A stretch of DNA of 64,000 bases, from contig NZ_JAYEZO010000001.1 in the NCBI RefSeq assembly GCF_037031285.1, positions 496,001 through 560,000 on the forward strand, given 5' to 3'. The position numbers were made by a program, and so were the translations under genes. Source of the DNA: Halobellus sp. LT62 (GTDB lineage Archaea > Halobacteriota > Halobacteria > Halobacteriales > Haloferacaceae). The notes under the pieces were generated by a model, which saw only the letters and a list, made by a program, of their open reading frames with translations, was not told the origin of the DNA and did not search any database. Below, in pieces: positions 8,572 through 17,744 of the stretch. Numbering within the stretch: position 1 is the stretch's first letter; every line of letters starts with the position of its first letter.

Positions 8572-10109
8572 TCGAAGTACACCTCCAGAACCGGTTCGAA
8601 GACGGCAACGAGATCGGTCGCGAACAGCCCGAGGACGACGGCACCGACCGCGGCGGCGACGACTATGAGCTTCGCTTCGAGCGAGATTCCCGACGAGGCG
8701 GATGCAGCGTCGTCGTCGGTCAGCTCCGCCCCACCGTCGGACGCCAGTGCGGCGTCGGAAGCAGACTCGGCAGTGCCGTCGACCGCCGGCTGGGCTGGCG
8801 CGTCGCGGAAGTACATCCGCTCGACGACCCGCGCGAAGTACGCGAGCGTCAGGAGCGTGCTCACGACGGCGACGCCCGCGACGCCCCAGCGGCCGCCCTC
8901 GACAGCGCCGAGGACGATGTGCCACTTGCCGGCGAAGCCGACGGCGGGTGGGACGCCGACGAGTGCGAACGCGAGCGCGGCGAACGCGGCGCTCGTGACT
9001 GGAGCGCGGTCCGCGATCCCGTCGAAGTCGTCGACGGTGCGGCCGCCCGCGACGCCCGCGAGCGCGCCCACGCCGACGAAGAGCCCGGCCTTCATAATCG
9101 CGTGCCCGACGAGGTGGATCAGGCCGCCGGTCACGGCCGTCGCGTTCGCGACGGCGAACCCGGCGACGATCAGCCCGAACTGCGCCACCGAGGAGTACGC
9201 CAGCATCCGCTTGAGGTCCGACTGCAGCACCGCGAGCACCGAGCCGACGACGACGCTCACGGAGGCGAGGATCACCAGCGCGTCGAGCGCGAACGGCGCG
9301 GCGGCGTCGAAGGCGGGAGTGAACACCGCGTAGATGACGCGGAAGAGCGCGTATGCCGCCGCCGTCGAGACGAGCGCCGAGATGTACGCGGTGACGCTGT
9401 CCGGCGAGTCGGCGTACGCGTCGGGCTGCCACGTGTGCAGCGGGAACAGCGCGGCCTTCACGGCGAGACCGACGACGATGAGTCCGAAGCCGGTCAAAAT
9501 CAGCGGCGAGTCGTAGCCGACCTCGGGGATCGTCGCCGCCAGATCGGCCATGTTCAGCGTCCCCGTCGAGATGTACAGGTAGCCGACGCCGAGCAGGTAC
9601 AGCGACGCGCCGATCGTGCCGACGAGGAGGTACTTCAGGCTCGACAGGGCCGCGGCGGGCGAGCGCCCGGTCGCGACCAGCGCGTACGTCGCGAGCCCGG
9701 TGATCTCGATGAAGACGTAGAGGTTGAACAGGTCGCCGGTGACGAACACGCCCGAGATCCCCGCGGTCAGCAGCAGCAGCCCGCTGTAGAACTCGTTGGT
9801 GTCGGGACCGGCCCGCCGGGCGTAGGCGACGACCGCGAGCGTCACGACCGATACGAGAAGCGCGAGCGTCGCGCTCACGCCGTCGGCGACGAGCTCGATG
9901 CCGAACGGCGGCGGGTAGTTGCCGACGGCGTAGGTGAACCGCCCCGTCGCGAACACTGTCGCCGCGACGACGAGCGCGAGCCCGAGGTGCGTCACGGCGG
10001 CGACGAGCGCCGCGAGCCAGCCGGTCCGGCCCCACAGGCGGCCGAACGCGATCGGCGCGAGCGCCAGCACGATCGGGACGACGACGAGCAGCGCGATCGC
10101 GTCAGTCAT
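8568..10109 (-). CDS. mrpD: Na+/H+ antiporter subunit D
   Basis: A 513-aa MrpD-type subunit with some 14 membrane segments. Family motifs are NLYVFIEITGLATYALVA, GLAVKAALFPLHTWQPDAY, VLQSDLKRMLAYSSVAQFG and HAIMKAGLFVGVG. The C-terminal tail carries an acidic, Ala/Ser-rich cytoplasmic linker before a last helix. It overlaps the next gene by four bases and MrpC upstream by eight. MrpD-type subunits are thought to supply one of the ion channels of the complex. Confidence 0.93.
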   Translation of the reverse strand: MTDAIALLVVVPIVLALAPIAFGRLWGRTGWLAALVAAVTHLGLALVVAATVFATGRFTYAVGNYPPPFGIELVADGVSATLALLVSVVTLAVVAYARRAGPDTNEFYSGLLLLTAGISGVFVTGDLFNLYVFIEITGLATYALVATGRSPAAALSSLKYLLVGTIGASLYLLGVGYLYISTGTLNMADLAATIPEVGYDSPLILTGFGLIVVGLAVKAALFPLHTWQPDAYADSPDSVTAYISALVSTAAAYALFRVIYAVFTPAFDAAAPFALDALVILASVSVVVGSVLAVLQSDLKRMLAYSSVAQFGLIVAGFAVANATAVTGGLIHLVGHAIMKAGLFVGVGALAGVAGGRTVDDFDGIADRAPVTSAAFAALAFALVGVPPAVGFAGKWHIVLGAVEGGRWGVAGVAVVSTLLTLAYFARVVERMYFRDAPAQPAVDGTAESASDAALASDGGAELTDDDAASASSGISLEAKLIVVAAAVGAVVLGLFATDLVAVFEPVLEVYFE

Positions 10110-10461
10110 TCAGCTGCACCTCCCGAATGGCCTCCTCGTCGAGCGTCCCGTAGGCGTCGTAGATCCGGACGATCAGCGCGAGCGCCACGGCCGTCAGGCT
10201 GACGCCGACGACGATGGCCGTCAGGATGAGCACGTGCGGCAGCGGGCTCGCGTACGGCCCGGAGCCGTGGCCGACGACCGGCGGGGCCGCGCCGTCGACG
10301 TAACCGCTGGTGACGAAAAACAGGAATATTCCGACTTGGAAGATGTTCAGCCCGATGATCTTCTTCACGAGGTTCGAGCTCGCGGTCACGCCGTACAGCC
10401 CGATCCCGACGAGCGCGACGAATACGAGGTAGTTGTAGTGAGTTCCGAGGAGGTCGATCAC
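10102..10461 (-). CDS. mrpC: Na+/H+ antiporter subunit C
   Basis: A 119-aa NuoK-like protein with three membrane helices. The NLVKKIIGLNIFQVGIFLFFV stretch is characteristic of MrpC/MnhC, and the C-terminal helix reads LILTAIVVGVSLTAVALAL. It overlaps both MrpB and MrpD genes by a few bases, as expected for a coupled operon. Confidence 0.93.
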   Translation of the reverse strand: MIDLLGTHYNYLVFVALVGIGLYGVTASSNLVKKIIGLNIFQVGIFLFFVTSGYVDGAAPPVVGHGSGPYASPLPHVLILTAIVVGVSLTAVALALIVRIYDAYGTLDEEAIREVQLND

Positions 10462-11018
10462 GCGCGCTCACCCCCCGCGGCTCCGACGGCGGTGTCGGTC
10501 CCGCTGTCGCCGCCGTTCACATCGCCCCCGCCGTTCTCAGCGTCGGATTCCTCCGCTGCGTTGCCGGGAGTGGCTGCTTGGAAGTCCCCGCTTGCGAGGC
10601 TGAAAAAGAGGCTGATGAGGACGCCCGAGACGATCGCGCCGATCGCGAGTTCGACGAGTTCGATGCCGTATTTCACCCCGAACGTGCCGAGGCCGTACGC
10701 CTCGTATTCGAGGAACGCACCGGATCCGAGCAGCGCGCCGAGGCCGACGAACGCGAACGTCGCGCCGCCGACGGCGATCGAGGACTTCACGAGCGGCCCT
10801 TCGAGCCACGCGCGCGTCGGTTCGATGCCGAAGGCGAACGCCAAGAGGAGGACGGCGGCCGCGACGAGGACGCCGCCTTGGAAGCCGCCGCCGGCCGACG
10901 AGGCGCCGTGGAACATCACGAACACCCCGAAGGTGAAGACGAACGGCGCCACCACGCGGACGGTCGTCATAATGATCGTGCTCTCGACGTAGGTTCGGTC
11001 CGAATCAGCGTGACTCAT
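10458..11018 (-). CDS. mrpB: Na+/H+ antiporter subunit B
   Basis: A 186-aa MnhB-domain protein. The diagnostic stretch is VAPFVFTFGVFVMFHGASS followed by GGGFQGGVLVAAAVLLLAFAFG. About four helices are followed by an acidic Gly/Asp-rich C-terminal tail of some 35 residues. The ATG (MSHADSD) overlaps the stop of the preceding MbhD-like gene by four bases. A longer reading frame upstream is a shadow of that neighbour. Confidence 0.92.
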   Translation of the reverse strand: MSHADSDRTYVESTIIMTTVRVVAPFVFTFGVFVMFHGASSAGGGFQGGVLVAAAVLLLAFAFGIEPTRAWLEGPLVKSSIAVGGATFAFVGLGALLGSGAFLEYEAYGLGTFGVKYGIELVELAIGAIVSGVLISLFFSLASGDFQAATPGNAAEESDAENGGGDVNGGDSGTDTAVGAAGGERA

Positions 11019-11557
11019 ACGTAGGCCTCCTGTCTGAGAACGAGAAGTACCGCGACGCCGGCGGCGATGACCACCGTCGCCTCCCCGAGCGTGTCGAAGC
11101 CACGGTAGGCGGCCAACACGGCGGTCACGACGTTCTCGACGCCGGTCTCGGGGTAGGCGTTCTGCAGGTAATACTCCGTGACCCGCGAGGTCGCGACGGG
11201 CGAGTCGGCCGCGCCGACCGCCGGGAGCGATCGGACCGTGGCGAGGAGCGACCCGACCAACAACACGACGACTGCGACCGATCGCCACTCGACGGATTCG
11301 AGCAGCCGTTCCCCGCTCGGGCGGACGGTCTTCGCGATCGTCACGAGGAACAGGACCGTCGTGATTCCCGCTCCCACGGCCGCCTCCGTCAGCGCCACGT
11401 CGGGTGCGGCCAGCAGGACCCACGCGACGGCGATACCGAAGCTGAACGCAGCGAAGGCGATGATCGCGTTGAGGACGTCTCGCAGCAGGATCGCCGCGAG
11501 CGCCGCCAGCACGGAGAACGTGAGGACGATGGCGAGCGTGGTCGACACTGCGGTCAT
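11015..11557 (-). CDS. MbhD/MrpA C-terminal-like (DUF4040) antiporter subunit
   Basis: A 180-aa membrane protein with the DUF4040/MbhD core: LRDVLNAIIAFAAFSFGIAVAWVLLAAPDVALTEAAVGAGITT. This region is the C-terminal part of bacterial MrpA, encoded separately here as in archaeal Mrp and MBH-type complexes. The last third contains another helix pair and corresponds to the MbhE-like section. It overlaps MrpG and MrpB genes as ATGA. It helps join the antiporter core to the small subunits. Confidence 0.88.
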   Translation of the reverse strand: MTAVSTTLAIVLTFSVLAALAAILLRDVLNAIIAFAAFSFGIAVAWVLLAAPDVALTEAAVGAGITTVLFLVTIAKTVRPSGERLLESVEWRSVAVVVLLVGSLLATVRSLPAVGAADSPVATSRVTEYYLQNAYPETGVENVVTAVLAAYRGFDTLGEATVVIAAGVAVLLVLRQEAYV

Positions 11558-11931
11558 TCCGCTCCCTCCGCCGGCCGCCCCGCGTCGTCTGCGGCGTTGG
11601 TTCCGTCGTCGTCCGCGGCGTCCGTGCCGTCTTCGGTCGTCCACGGTTCGATGCCCTGATCGTGTGCCGCGCGCGTGATCGCGTGGGCGGCCGTCGGGTT
11701 CGTCACGAACAGGAACACCCCGAGGAGGGCCGTTTTCGCGACGGAGACGTCTGCGCCCAACACCAGCGCGACGCCGCCGAGCGTCAGGATGGTGCCGAGC
11801 GTGTCGCTCTTAGATGTCGCGTGCGCTCGCGTGTAGAGGTCGGGCAGGCGGACGATGCCGACGACGGCGACGAACGCGAAGAACGTCCCCGCGGCGACGA
11901 GACCGATCGTCAGCAGTTCGACGGGCGTCAT
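11554..11931 (-). CDS. mrpG: Na+/H+ antiporter subunit G
   Basis: A 125-aa PhaG/MnhG/YufB family protein. The typical sequence is VGIVRLPDLYTRAHATSKSDTLG, followed by LFVFVTNPTAAHAITRAAH-like residues (here LGVFLFVTNPTAAHAITRAAH). Three membrane helices are followed by an acidic tail. It abuts mrpF directly and overlaps the DUF4040 gene by four bases. Confidence 0.94.
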   Translation of the reverse strand: MTPVELLTIGLVAAGTFFAFVAVVGIVRLPDLYTRAHATSKSDTLGTILTLGGVALVLGADVSVAKTALLGVFLFVTNPTAAHAITRAAHDQGIEPWTTEDGTDAADDDGTNAADDAGRPAEGAE

Positions 11932-12216
11932 TCAGATCACTCCTCCGCGCTCGACGGTGAACTTCGAGATGGCGATGCTCATCAGGAAGTTCAACATCCC
12001 GTAGACGAGCGCGATGTCGAGGAACCCGGGCTGATCGAGCGCCGCTGCCAAGAGCGCGAGGACGACGACCGCGTTCGTTCCGATGGCGTTGACCGCGATC
12101 ACGCGGTCCTGCATCGTGGGGCCGGCGACGATGCGGTAGACTAACACGATGGCGAACAGGACGAACGCGCCCGCGGCGGCCAAGAGCACCGCGTCGACGA
12201 CGCCGGAGACCGCCAT
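11932..12216 (-). CDS. mrpF: Na+/H+ antiporter subunit F
   Basis: A 94-aa MnhF-type protein with three helices and the family hallmark YRIVAGPTMQDRVIAVNAIGTNAVV. It lies between mrpE (one-base overlap) and mrpG (no gap). It is a small structural subunit of the Mrp complex. Confidence 0.94.
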   Translation of the reverse strand: MAVSGVVDAVLLAAAGAFVLFAIVLVYRIVAGPTMQDRVIAVNAIGTNAVVVLALLAAALDQPGFLDIALVYGMLNFLMSIAISKFTVERGGVI

Positions 12217-13313
12217 CAGTCACCGTCCTCCCGAAGCTCCGGCGGCGTTTCGGTCTCCTCGTCGCCGCCGAGAAGCGAGATGCTCTCGCGCTCGACCGGC
12301 GTCGGGATCCGCGCGCCCGTTCGCCCGTAGAAGACGAACCGGACGGCGCGCTCTAACCCCCCCGCCGCGAGGTCGTCGCGGGCGTCGGCCGTCAGCGTGT
12401 GAATGACGAGGCCGTCGCGGTCGACGTCGACCGTCAGCGTTCCGGGTGTGAGCGTGATGCTGTTGCCGAGCGTCGTGACCGGGAGACTCCCCCAGACCGC
12501 CCCGCGGAACTGTCGCATCTCCGGATCGATCGGGAGGTCCGGATGGAGGATGATGTACGCGATGGTGACGTTCGCTTTGGTGATCTCCCAGACGAGATAC
12601 GGGACGAAAATCATCAACCGAACGAGCCGTCGGCTCGTTCGTCTGAGGGAGGGAGAGGTGACGAAGGAGACGTTCGAGAAGGCGGCGGCCGCCAAGAGCG
12701 CCGTCAGCCCGCCGGTCGCGAGTTCGAACGGAGCCAGCGAGCCGGCGATGGCGAGGTAGAACGCGTACGTTGCCCCGAACGTGAGCACTCCCTTCGAGGG
12801 CGTCGCGCGCGCAACGAGGCGCGTGCGCGTCGTCTGCCGCTCGACGGGTGCCTCTTCGACGGCGAGCTCCGAGCGGGTCAGTTCGACCTCGAACGAGCGG
12901 AGCATCGGGGCGTTGCCGCCGGGCTGAAACTCGGGGTCGACGACGACGCGGTCGAGATCGTTCCGCCTCGCGTACTCGGCGAGTTCGTCGGCGAAGTCGC
13001 CGGGACTGAACAGGTAGCGATCCGCGCCGACGATCGCGGTCTCGACCTCGACGTCGGTCTCCTCTTCGTCGTCGTATTCGAGGTCCTCTTCGGCCCACAC
13101 GGACACCCGTTCGAGGAGGTCAGTCGCGGCCGCAGACTCGTCGACCGCGTTGCCGTCGAGGGCGCGCCACCGCGCGGGGTAGACGAAGTGGACGGCGGCG
13201 GGTTCGCCCGCCTCCGCGCCGGCCTGCGCCTCTCGCAACGCGTATGCCACCGTGTTGCGGAACGTGGAGGATTCGCCGACTGGAACGAGAATGCGAGAAC
13301 TGTCGGCCCCCAT
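12216..13313 (-). CDS. mrpE: UspA-MrpE fusion, Na+/H+ antiporter subunit E
   Basis: A 365-aa protein and the first gene of the mrp operon. Residues about 1-140 resemble a universal-stress domain: RILVPVGESSTFRNTVAYALREA near the start and a Val-rich VVVDPEFQPGG strand. Residues about 180-345 are MrpE: YLVWEITKANVTIAYIILHP, SLPVTTLGNSITLTPGTLTVDV. MrpE normally has about 160 aa, so the extra length is the stress domain. The fusion may let a cytosolic nucleotide or stress signal reach the antiporter, which is inference. The leader region at 13314-13400 holds a TTAGTAAAC stretch on this strand as a possible promoter. Confidence 0.9.
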   Translation of the reverse strand: MGADSSRILVPVGESSTFRNTVAYALREAQAGAEAGEPAAVHFVYPARWRALDGNAVDESAAATDLLERVSVWAEEDLEYDDEEETDVEVETAIVGADRYLFSPGDFADELAEYARRNDLDRVVVDPEFQPGGNAPMLRSFEVELTRSELAVEEAPVERQTTRTRLVARATPSKGVLTFGATYAFYLAIAGSLAPFELATGGLTALLAAAAFSNVSFVTSPSLRRTSRRLVRLMIFVPYLVWEITKANVTIAYIILHPDLPIDPEMRQFRGAVWGSLPVTTLGNSITLTPGTLTVDVDRDGLVIHTLTADARDDLAAGGLERAVRFVFYGRTGARIPTPVERESISLLGGDEETETPPELREDGD

Positions 13314-13471
13314 CAGCCACCACTCACCTCGATAGATACCGAGCGATACCCGTCTGACTCACGACTCATACGTTACTGTATCGTTTACTAAGGGGGTCAA
13401 ATACGTCTTCCGCTCTCGCGTTACGGCGCTCTCGAAGCGAGACTCCACTTTTAAGGGGAACTGACGATCTG

Positions 13472-13487
13472 TCCGCATATTCGCGGA
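13472..13487. promoter_or_regulatory. Imperfect palindrome between mrpE and pilin gene
   Basis: TCCGC-N6-GCGGA lies in the spacer between the divergent mrp operon and the pilin gene. A CTTTTAAGG stretch lies just before it. It could be an operator for either gene. The evidence is symmetry only. Confidence 0.2.
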
Positions 13488-13532
13488 ATCGATAGCGGGA
13501 AGCGTGCGCTATGCTACGTTACCTCTAAATAC

Positions 13533-13539
13533 TATTATA
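13533..13539 (+). promoter_or_regulatory. TATA box of the pilin gene
   Basis: TATTATA lies about 27 bp before the pilin ATG, inside a markedly AT-rich stretch (13525-13563). It suits a leaderless transcript. Confidence 0.5.
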
Positions 13540-13563
13540 CCCTCATAAATTGTATAACTTACT

Positions 13564-13995
13564 ATGAAGATAATTCGATTATTCAACGACGAGAAGGCGG
13601 TGTCTCCGGTTATCGGTGTCATCCTGATGGTCGCGATAACCGTCATCCTCGCGGCCGTCATCGCTGCGTTCGTTCTCAACCTCGGACAGGGGCTCCAGCA
13701 GATCACCCCGCAGGCGAGCTTCGGGTTCGATTACAACAGCGACACCAACGTCACGATCACCCACGAGAGCGGTGACTCGATCGACGCCGCGCGCCTGAGC
13801 ACGAGCGGCCTCGAAGCCGGATCGGCCGAGTGGGACGGGCACAACGGCCTGACCGGAACGGTTTCGGCGGGAACGAGCGCGGAGTTCAACAACACGGCGG
13901 ACTGGAACGGTGAAACCGTCCGCGTCGTCTGGGAATCCGCCGACGGATCGTCCTCGGCGACGCTGAGCCGATCGACCGCGCCCACGATCAACTGA
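13564..13995 (+). CDS. Archaeal type IV pilin (PilA-like)
   Basis: A 143-aa secreted structural protein. The class III signal region is clear: a short basic start, then KAVSPVIGVILMVAITVILAAVIAAFVLNL (DUF1628/arCOG pilin N-terminus). The prepilin peptidase PibD should cut just before the hydrophobic helix. The rest is a small beta-rich, Asn/Thr/Ser-rich head with possible N-glycosylation sites (NVT). No assembly ATPase or PilC is encoded nearby, so it relies on genes elsewhere. It is monocistronic with its own AT-rich promoter. It may serve in adhesion or biofilm. Confidence 0.9.
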   Translation: MKIIRLFNDEKAVSPVIGVILMVAITVILAAVIAAFVLNLGQGLQQITPQASFGFDYNSDTNVTITHESGDSIDAARLSTSGLEAGSAEWDGHNGLTGTVSAGTSAEFNNTADWNGETVRVVWESADGSSSATLSRSTAPTIN

Positions 13996-14104
13996 TCGTA
14001 GCGAGCGGTGAACCGACGCTGATTTTTCGCGGTAACCACTCGCAAGTGCGACCCGATGACGCACACCGTGCGCCGCCGTGTACAGCCGCGCGCCGAACCG
14101 CCAG

Positions 14105-14114
14105 TTTTTATTTT
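14105..14114 (+). promoter_or_regulatory. TATA box of the phosphoribosyltransferase gene
   Basis: TTTTTATTTT centred about 26 bp before the ATG at 14135. The spacing supports a leaderless transcript and this start codon over the in-frame one at 14078. Confidence 0.55.
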
Positions 14115-14134
14115 CGACCCGGAGAACCGTCGAC

Positions 14135-14701
14135 ATGGATAAACTGCGGCAGTCGCTCCTCGAAGCGCCGATCATCGAGAAGGGCGAGTACGAGTACTTC
14201 GTCCACCCGATCAGTGACGGCGTCCCGATGCTCCGGCCGGAACTCCTTCGCGAGATCGTCATCAAGATCATTCGAAAGGCCGAGATCGACGACGTCGACA
14301 AGATCGTCACCCCCGCGGCGATGGGGATTCACATTTCGACTGCCGTCTCACTGATGACCGACATCCCGCTGGTCGTCATCCGCAAGCGGCAGTACGGGCT
14401 GGAGGGCGAACAGCCGCTGAGTCAACAGACCGGCTACTCGGAGAACGAGATGTACATCAACGACGTCGAGGCGGGCGACCGCGTGCTCGTCCTTGACGAC
14501 GTGCTCTCGACGGGCGGCACGATGCGCGCCGTGCTCGACGCGCTCGATCACATCGACGCGGACATCGTCGACACCGTCGCCGTCATCAAGAAGGCCGGTC
14601 CCAACGAACTCGACGACAGCGGACACCACGTCAAGACGCTGATCAACGTCCGCGTCGAGGACGGCGAGGTCGTCATCGTCGACGAGAACGGCGACGACTG
14701 A
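14135..14701 (+). CDS. hpt: Hypoxanthine/guanine (or adenine) phosphoribosyltransferase
   Basis: A 188-aa PRTase for purine salvage, transferring phosphoribose from PRPP to a purine base. The PRPP-binding loop is [16 protein letters not shown]. Upstream is the archaeal Hpt signature region [17 protein letters not shown], and the [10 protein letters not shown] loop follows. The length fits the haloarchaeal HGPRTase-like family (arCOG00030 type), some of which act on adenine. Base preference cannot be told from sequence. The ATG at 14135 is chosen from the TATA spacing and the conserved MDKLRQSL start. Confidence 0.93.
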   Translation: MDKLRQSLLEAPIIEKGEYEYFVHPISDGVPMLRPELLREIVIKIIRKAEIDDVDKIVTPAAMGIHISTAVSLMTDIPLVVIRKRQYGLEGEQPLSQQTGYSENEMYINDVEAGDRVLVLDDVLSTGGTMRAVLDALDHIDADIVDTVAVIKKAGPNELDDSGHHVKTLINVRVEDGEVVIVDENGDD

Positions 14702-14827
14702 GACGGACGAACAGCCAACGACACCGTAGCCCGCTATCAAAATTGCGACCGCGAAGTCTGCGATGCTGTCCCGATATCCGCCCGATACGACCGGTATTGT
14801 CCGCGATTTTCACTGTATGATCGAAGA

Positions 14828-14836
14828 GTATTTCAG
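14828..14836 (+). promoter_or_regulatory. TATA-like box of the dipeptide ABC operon
   Basis: AGTATTTCA about 27 bp before the ATG at 14859. It is the only good candidate upstream of the operon. Confidence 0.4.
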
Positions 14837-14858
14837 CGGATAGTCGCACGTAGACGCT

Positions 14859-16724
14859 ATGCCATCCGGTACCAATCTCGACGGCCTTCGGTCGACCGCG
14901 CGGGGTCGGTCCCGACGGTCGTTTCTCGAACTCCTCGGTGTCGGCGGGGCGGCCTCGCTGGCGGGCTGTAACGCCCCCAATGAGACTGACGCATCCACCG
15001 TGACTGAAGACCCTTCTGGCGGTGACGGTGCGTCTACAGACCGCGCGGAGTACGTCGAAGGGACGGCGACGGGCACGCGGACGCTGAATTTTCTGAGCGT
15101 CGACGACACCCCGTCGATCAACCGAGTACAGTTGGCGCTCGACGGCGCGTACGCGATCACGCCCGAACAGGAGGTGTTCCCGCTGTGGGCCGACATCTCC
15201 ACCGACGAGGGGCGGGTCTACACGGTCGAACTCAGAGAGTCTCTCGAATGGGGTGCCGATTACGGATCGATGACGGCCGAGGACTGGGTCTATATGATCA
15301 CTGAGGTCTTCCAAGCCGAATCCAACTGGGCGGGCTTTCCGAACGCGGGTGACTGGCAGCAGAACGGAGAGCCGATTCCCGTGGAGAAGACCGGACCGCG
15401 GTCGTTCGAGATCCGGTTGCAGTCTGTCGACCCCGCGTTTCCGCTTCGTCCGATTATGTGGGGCGCGTTCTGTATGCCGAAGGCGCTTATCGAGCAGTAC
15501 AGACCCGACGAGGACCAATCCGGTCTCCAACAGGACGAGGAAGTGCAGACGCTCGCGTACGCGGGGAACCTCGGGCCGTATCGCTTCGAGCGGTGGAACC
15601 GCGAGTCGGAGTTCGTCGCCGTCAGAAACGACGAGTACTACCTCCGCGACGTCGACGATGTCCCCGAGCAGTGGCGGGACGCGCCCTATTTCGACTCCTA
15701 CACCTACGAGGTCGTCCCCGAGGAGAGCACGCGGCTGTCGGCGTTGCGAACGGGAGAACTCACGGCGACGGACGTTCCCGAGACCCAAGTCGAGCAGTTC
15801 GAGGGCCTCGACGACGTCGACGTGAAGGTGTTCCCGCAGCCGTATATGACGTCGCTCATCTACAACCAGCGGGCGAACGGGGCGTTCTACGAGGCGCTGC
15901 GCACGCCCGCGGTCAGACGTGGACTCGCACACGCCGTCGACAAGCGGGCCATCGTCGACGACATCCTTCGCGGGTACGGGAACGTCGCGCACACGTTCCA
16001 GCCGACGTTCTCGAAGTGGTACGACGACAGCGAGGTGACCGAGTACGGCGTCGGTGACGCCTACAGCCACGAACGGGCGCGTGAACTCCTCGATTCGGGG
16101 CTCGACTCGACCCCGTACGGATACGACGGCGACCGCGTCGTCGACGCGGACGGCGAACAAGTGACGCTGCGCCTCGTGTTCGCACAGGGGGCGCAGTCCG
16201 TGCAGACGACGGCGCAGTTCGTCGCCCAAGAGTACGACGCGATCGGGCTGGACGTCGAACTGGTCGGCAAAGAGTACGGCACGCTCGTCGAGCACCACCT
16301 GTTCAACAGTTGGCAGGGCGACGGTGACCCGCCGTGGTCTGCCGGGCCGTACAACAGCGGCCCACGAGACGGCGCGGTGAGCCAAGAGCCGTGGGATCTG
16401 ATACTCGGCGTCACGTTCAACACGTACCCGCGGACGCCCTCGGCGACGCGAGGGTTCACGATCGAGCGCGGCGGTATCAACTTCTACGGGTACGTCCCGG
16501 AGACGGATTTCGCGTCGCTGTTCGAGACGGCCACAAGCACCGTCGACGAGACCGAGCGCAGGGAGACGCTCGCCGAAATCTTTGGGGCGCTCTCGGCGGA
16601 ACAGCCGTTCAACTTCCTCAATATGGGGGTCGATATCGTCGGCTACGACAGCGCGGTCCGCGGTCCCGAGGAAGTGTTCGGGTATACGTGGGACCGAAAC
16701 ACGTGGCGGCTCGGAACGCCGTGA
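14859..16724 (+). CDS. ABC transporter substrate-binding lipoprotein, dipeptide/oligopeptide type
   Basis: A 621-aa SBP_bac_5 family protein. The N-terminus is a Tat signal (SRRSFLELLG at about 18-27) ending in a lipobox LAGC with C37, so the protein is exported folded and anchored by lipid. An acidic Ser/Thr spacer follows. The binding domain includes EWGADYGSMTAEDWVYMI and VRRGLAHAVDKRAIVDDIL. It starts a five-gene operon with two permeases and two ATPases. The substrate is probably a peptide but could be another solute such as a sugar or nickel complex. Confidence 0.93.
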   Translation: MPSGTNLDGLRSTARGRSRRSFLELLGVGGAASLAGCNAPNETDASTVTEDPSGGDGASTDRAEYVEGTATGTRTLNFLSVDDTPSINRVQLALDGAYAITPEQEVFPLWADISTDEGRVYTVELRESLEWGADYGSMTAEDWVYMITEVFQAESNWAGFPNAGDWQQNGEPIPVEKTGPRSFEIRLQSVDPAFPLRPIMWGAFCMPKALIEQYRPDEDQSGLQQDEEVQTLAYAGNLGPYRFERWNRESEFVAVRNDEYYLRDVDDVPEQWRDAPYFDSYTYEVVPEESTRLSALRTGELTATDVPETQVEQFEGLDDVDVKVFPQPYMTSLIYNQRANGAFYEALRTPAVRRGLAHAVDKRAIVDDILRGYGNVAHTFQPTFSKWYDDSEVTEYGVGDAYSHERARELLDSGLDSTPYGYDGDRVVDADGEQVTLRLVFAQGAQSVQTTAQFVAQEYDAIGLDVELVGKEYGTLVEHHLFNSWQGDGDPPWSAGPYNSGPRDGAVSQEPWDLILGVTFNTYPRTPSATRGFTIERGGINFYGYVPETDFASLFETATSTVDETERRETLAEIFGALSAEQPFNFLNMGVDIVGYDSAVRGPEEVFGYTWDRNTWRLGTP

Positions 16725-16760
16725 CTCGCGGGTCGAACACCTGAGGTGCACCACTCATAG

Positions 16761-17744
16761 ATGGGGCTGAAACGGTACACTGCGAGCCGGGTCGCGTGGG
16801 CGGGAGTCGTCGCTGGCGTGATTTTGACGGTCACCTTCGTCCTCCTCGAACTCGCCCCCGACGCGCAGCTGGCGCGAGTGCAGTTCCAAGCGGCCGCGAG
16901 CGGTGGGAACGCGGAGGCCGCCGCGGAGGCGTACGCGCAGCGGCGCGGGCTCGACGGACCGCTCTGGGAGCGTTACCTCGACTACCTCGCGAACCTCGCG
17001 ACGGGCGATTGGGGGTGGTCCGACACCCGTTCACAGCCGGTCAGCGAGGCGATCCTGACCGCGCTTCCGTACTCGCTGCTGTACACCGTTCCGGCGGTCC
17101 TCGTGTCGACGGTCCTCGGCGTCGCGATCGGCCTGTACTCGGCGTTCAACCAGTACACGAAGACCGACTACGCCGCCACGTTCGTCGCGTTCTTCGGGAT
17201 CAGTATCCCCAACTTCTGGTTTGGGATCGTACTCCTGCTCCTGTTCGCGGTGCATCTCGGCTGGGTCCCCGTGCTGTTCGACGCGGAGTTGGCACGGACG
17301 CGCACGTTCTCGCTTGCGAACGCTCGCCAACTCGTGCTCCCGGTGTTCGTCCTCGCGACGAGCGCCATCGCGGGCACGATGCGCTACACGCGCGCGGAGG
17401 CGCTGGAGTACGTCCGCGCGACGTTCGTCAAGACCGCGAGAGCGAAGGGGGCGAGCGAGCGTCGCATCCTCGCTCGGCACGTCTTACGTCCGACGCTCGT
17501 CCCGCTCTCGACGATCCTCGTGGGCGACCTCCTCGGCGTGGTCCTCTCGGCATCCTACCTCGTCGAAGTCGTCTTCGGGATCCCCGGACTCGGCCGCCTC
17601 AGCCTCGATGCCATCCGGCGGCAGGACACCGCCTTGGTGCTCGGCACGACGCTCGTGCCGGTGTTCGTCGCCGTGATCGGAAACCTCCTGCAGGACCTCG
17701 CGTACGCGGTTCTCGACCCCCGAATCGACTACGGTGATCGCTGA
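16761..17744 (+). CDS. dppB: ABC transporter permease, DppB/OppB type
   Basis: A 327-aa inner permease with six membrane helices. The N-terminal TM (RVAWAGVVAGVILTVTFVLLELAPD) and the RGLDGPLWERYLDYL motif are typical of DppB. The EAA loop is YVRATFVKTARAKGASERRILARHVLRPTLVP, which contacts the ATPase. The gene lies 36 bp after the binding-protein gene, and its stop overlaps the start of the next permease by one base (TGATG). Confidence 0.95.
   Translation: MGLKRYTASRVAWAGVVAGVILTVTFVLLELAPDAQLARVQFQAAASGGNAEAAAEAYAQRRGLDGPLWERYLDYLANLATGDWGWSDTRSQPVSEAILTALPYSLLYTVPAVLVSTVLGVAIGLYSAFNQYTKTDYAATFVAFFGISIPNFWFGIVLLLLFAVHLGWVPVLFDAELARTRTFSLANARQLVLPVFVLATSAIAGTMRYTRAEALEYVRATFVKTARAKGASERRILARHVLRPTLVPLSTILVGDLLGVVLSASYLVEVVFGIPGLGRLSLDAIRRQDTALVLGTTLVPVFVAVIGNLLQDLAYAVLDPRIDYGDR

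Noticed and set aside
7489-9333. 614-aa frame opposite the Mrp subunits
   Set aside because: Antisense shadow of membrane-protein genes; composed mainly of charged residues with no domain.
14673-16754. 693-aa frame opposite the substrate-binding protein
   Set aside because: Antisense shadow of a well supported lipoprotein gene; basic composition does not fit a haloarchaeal protein.
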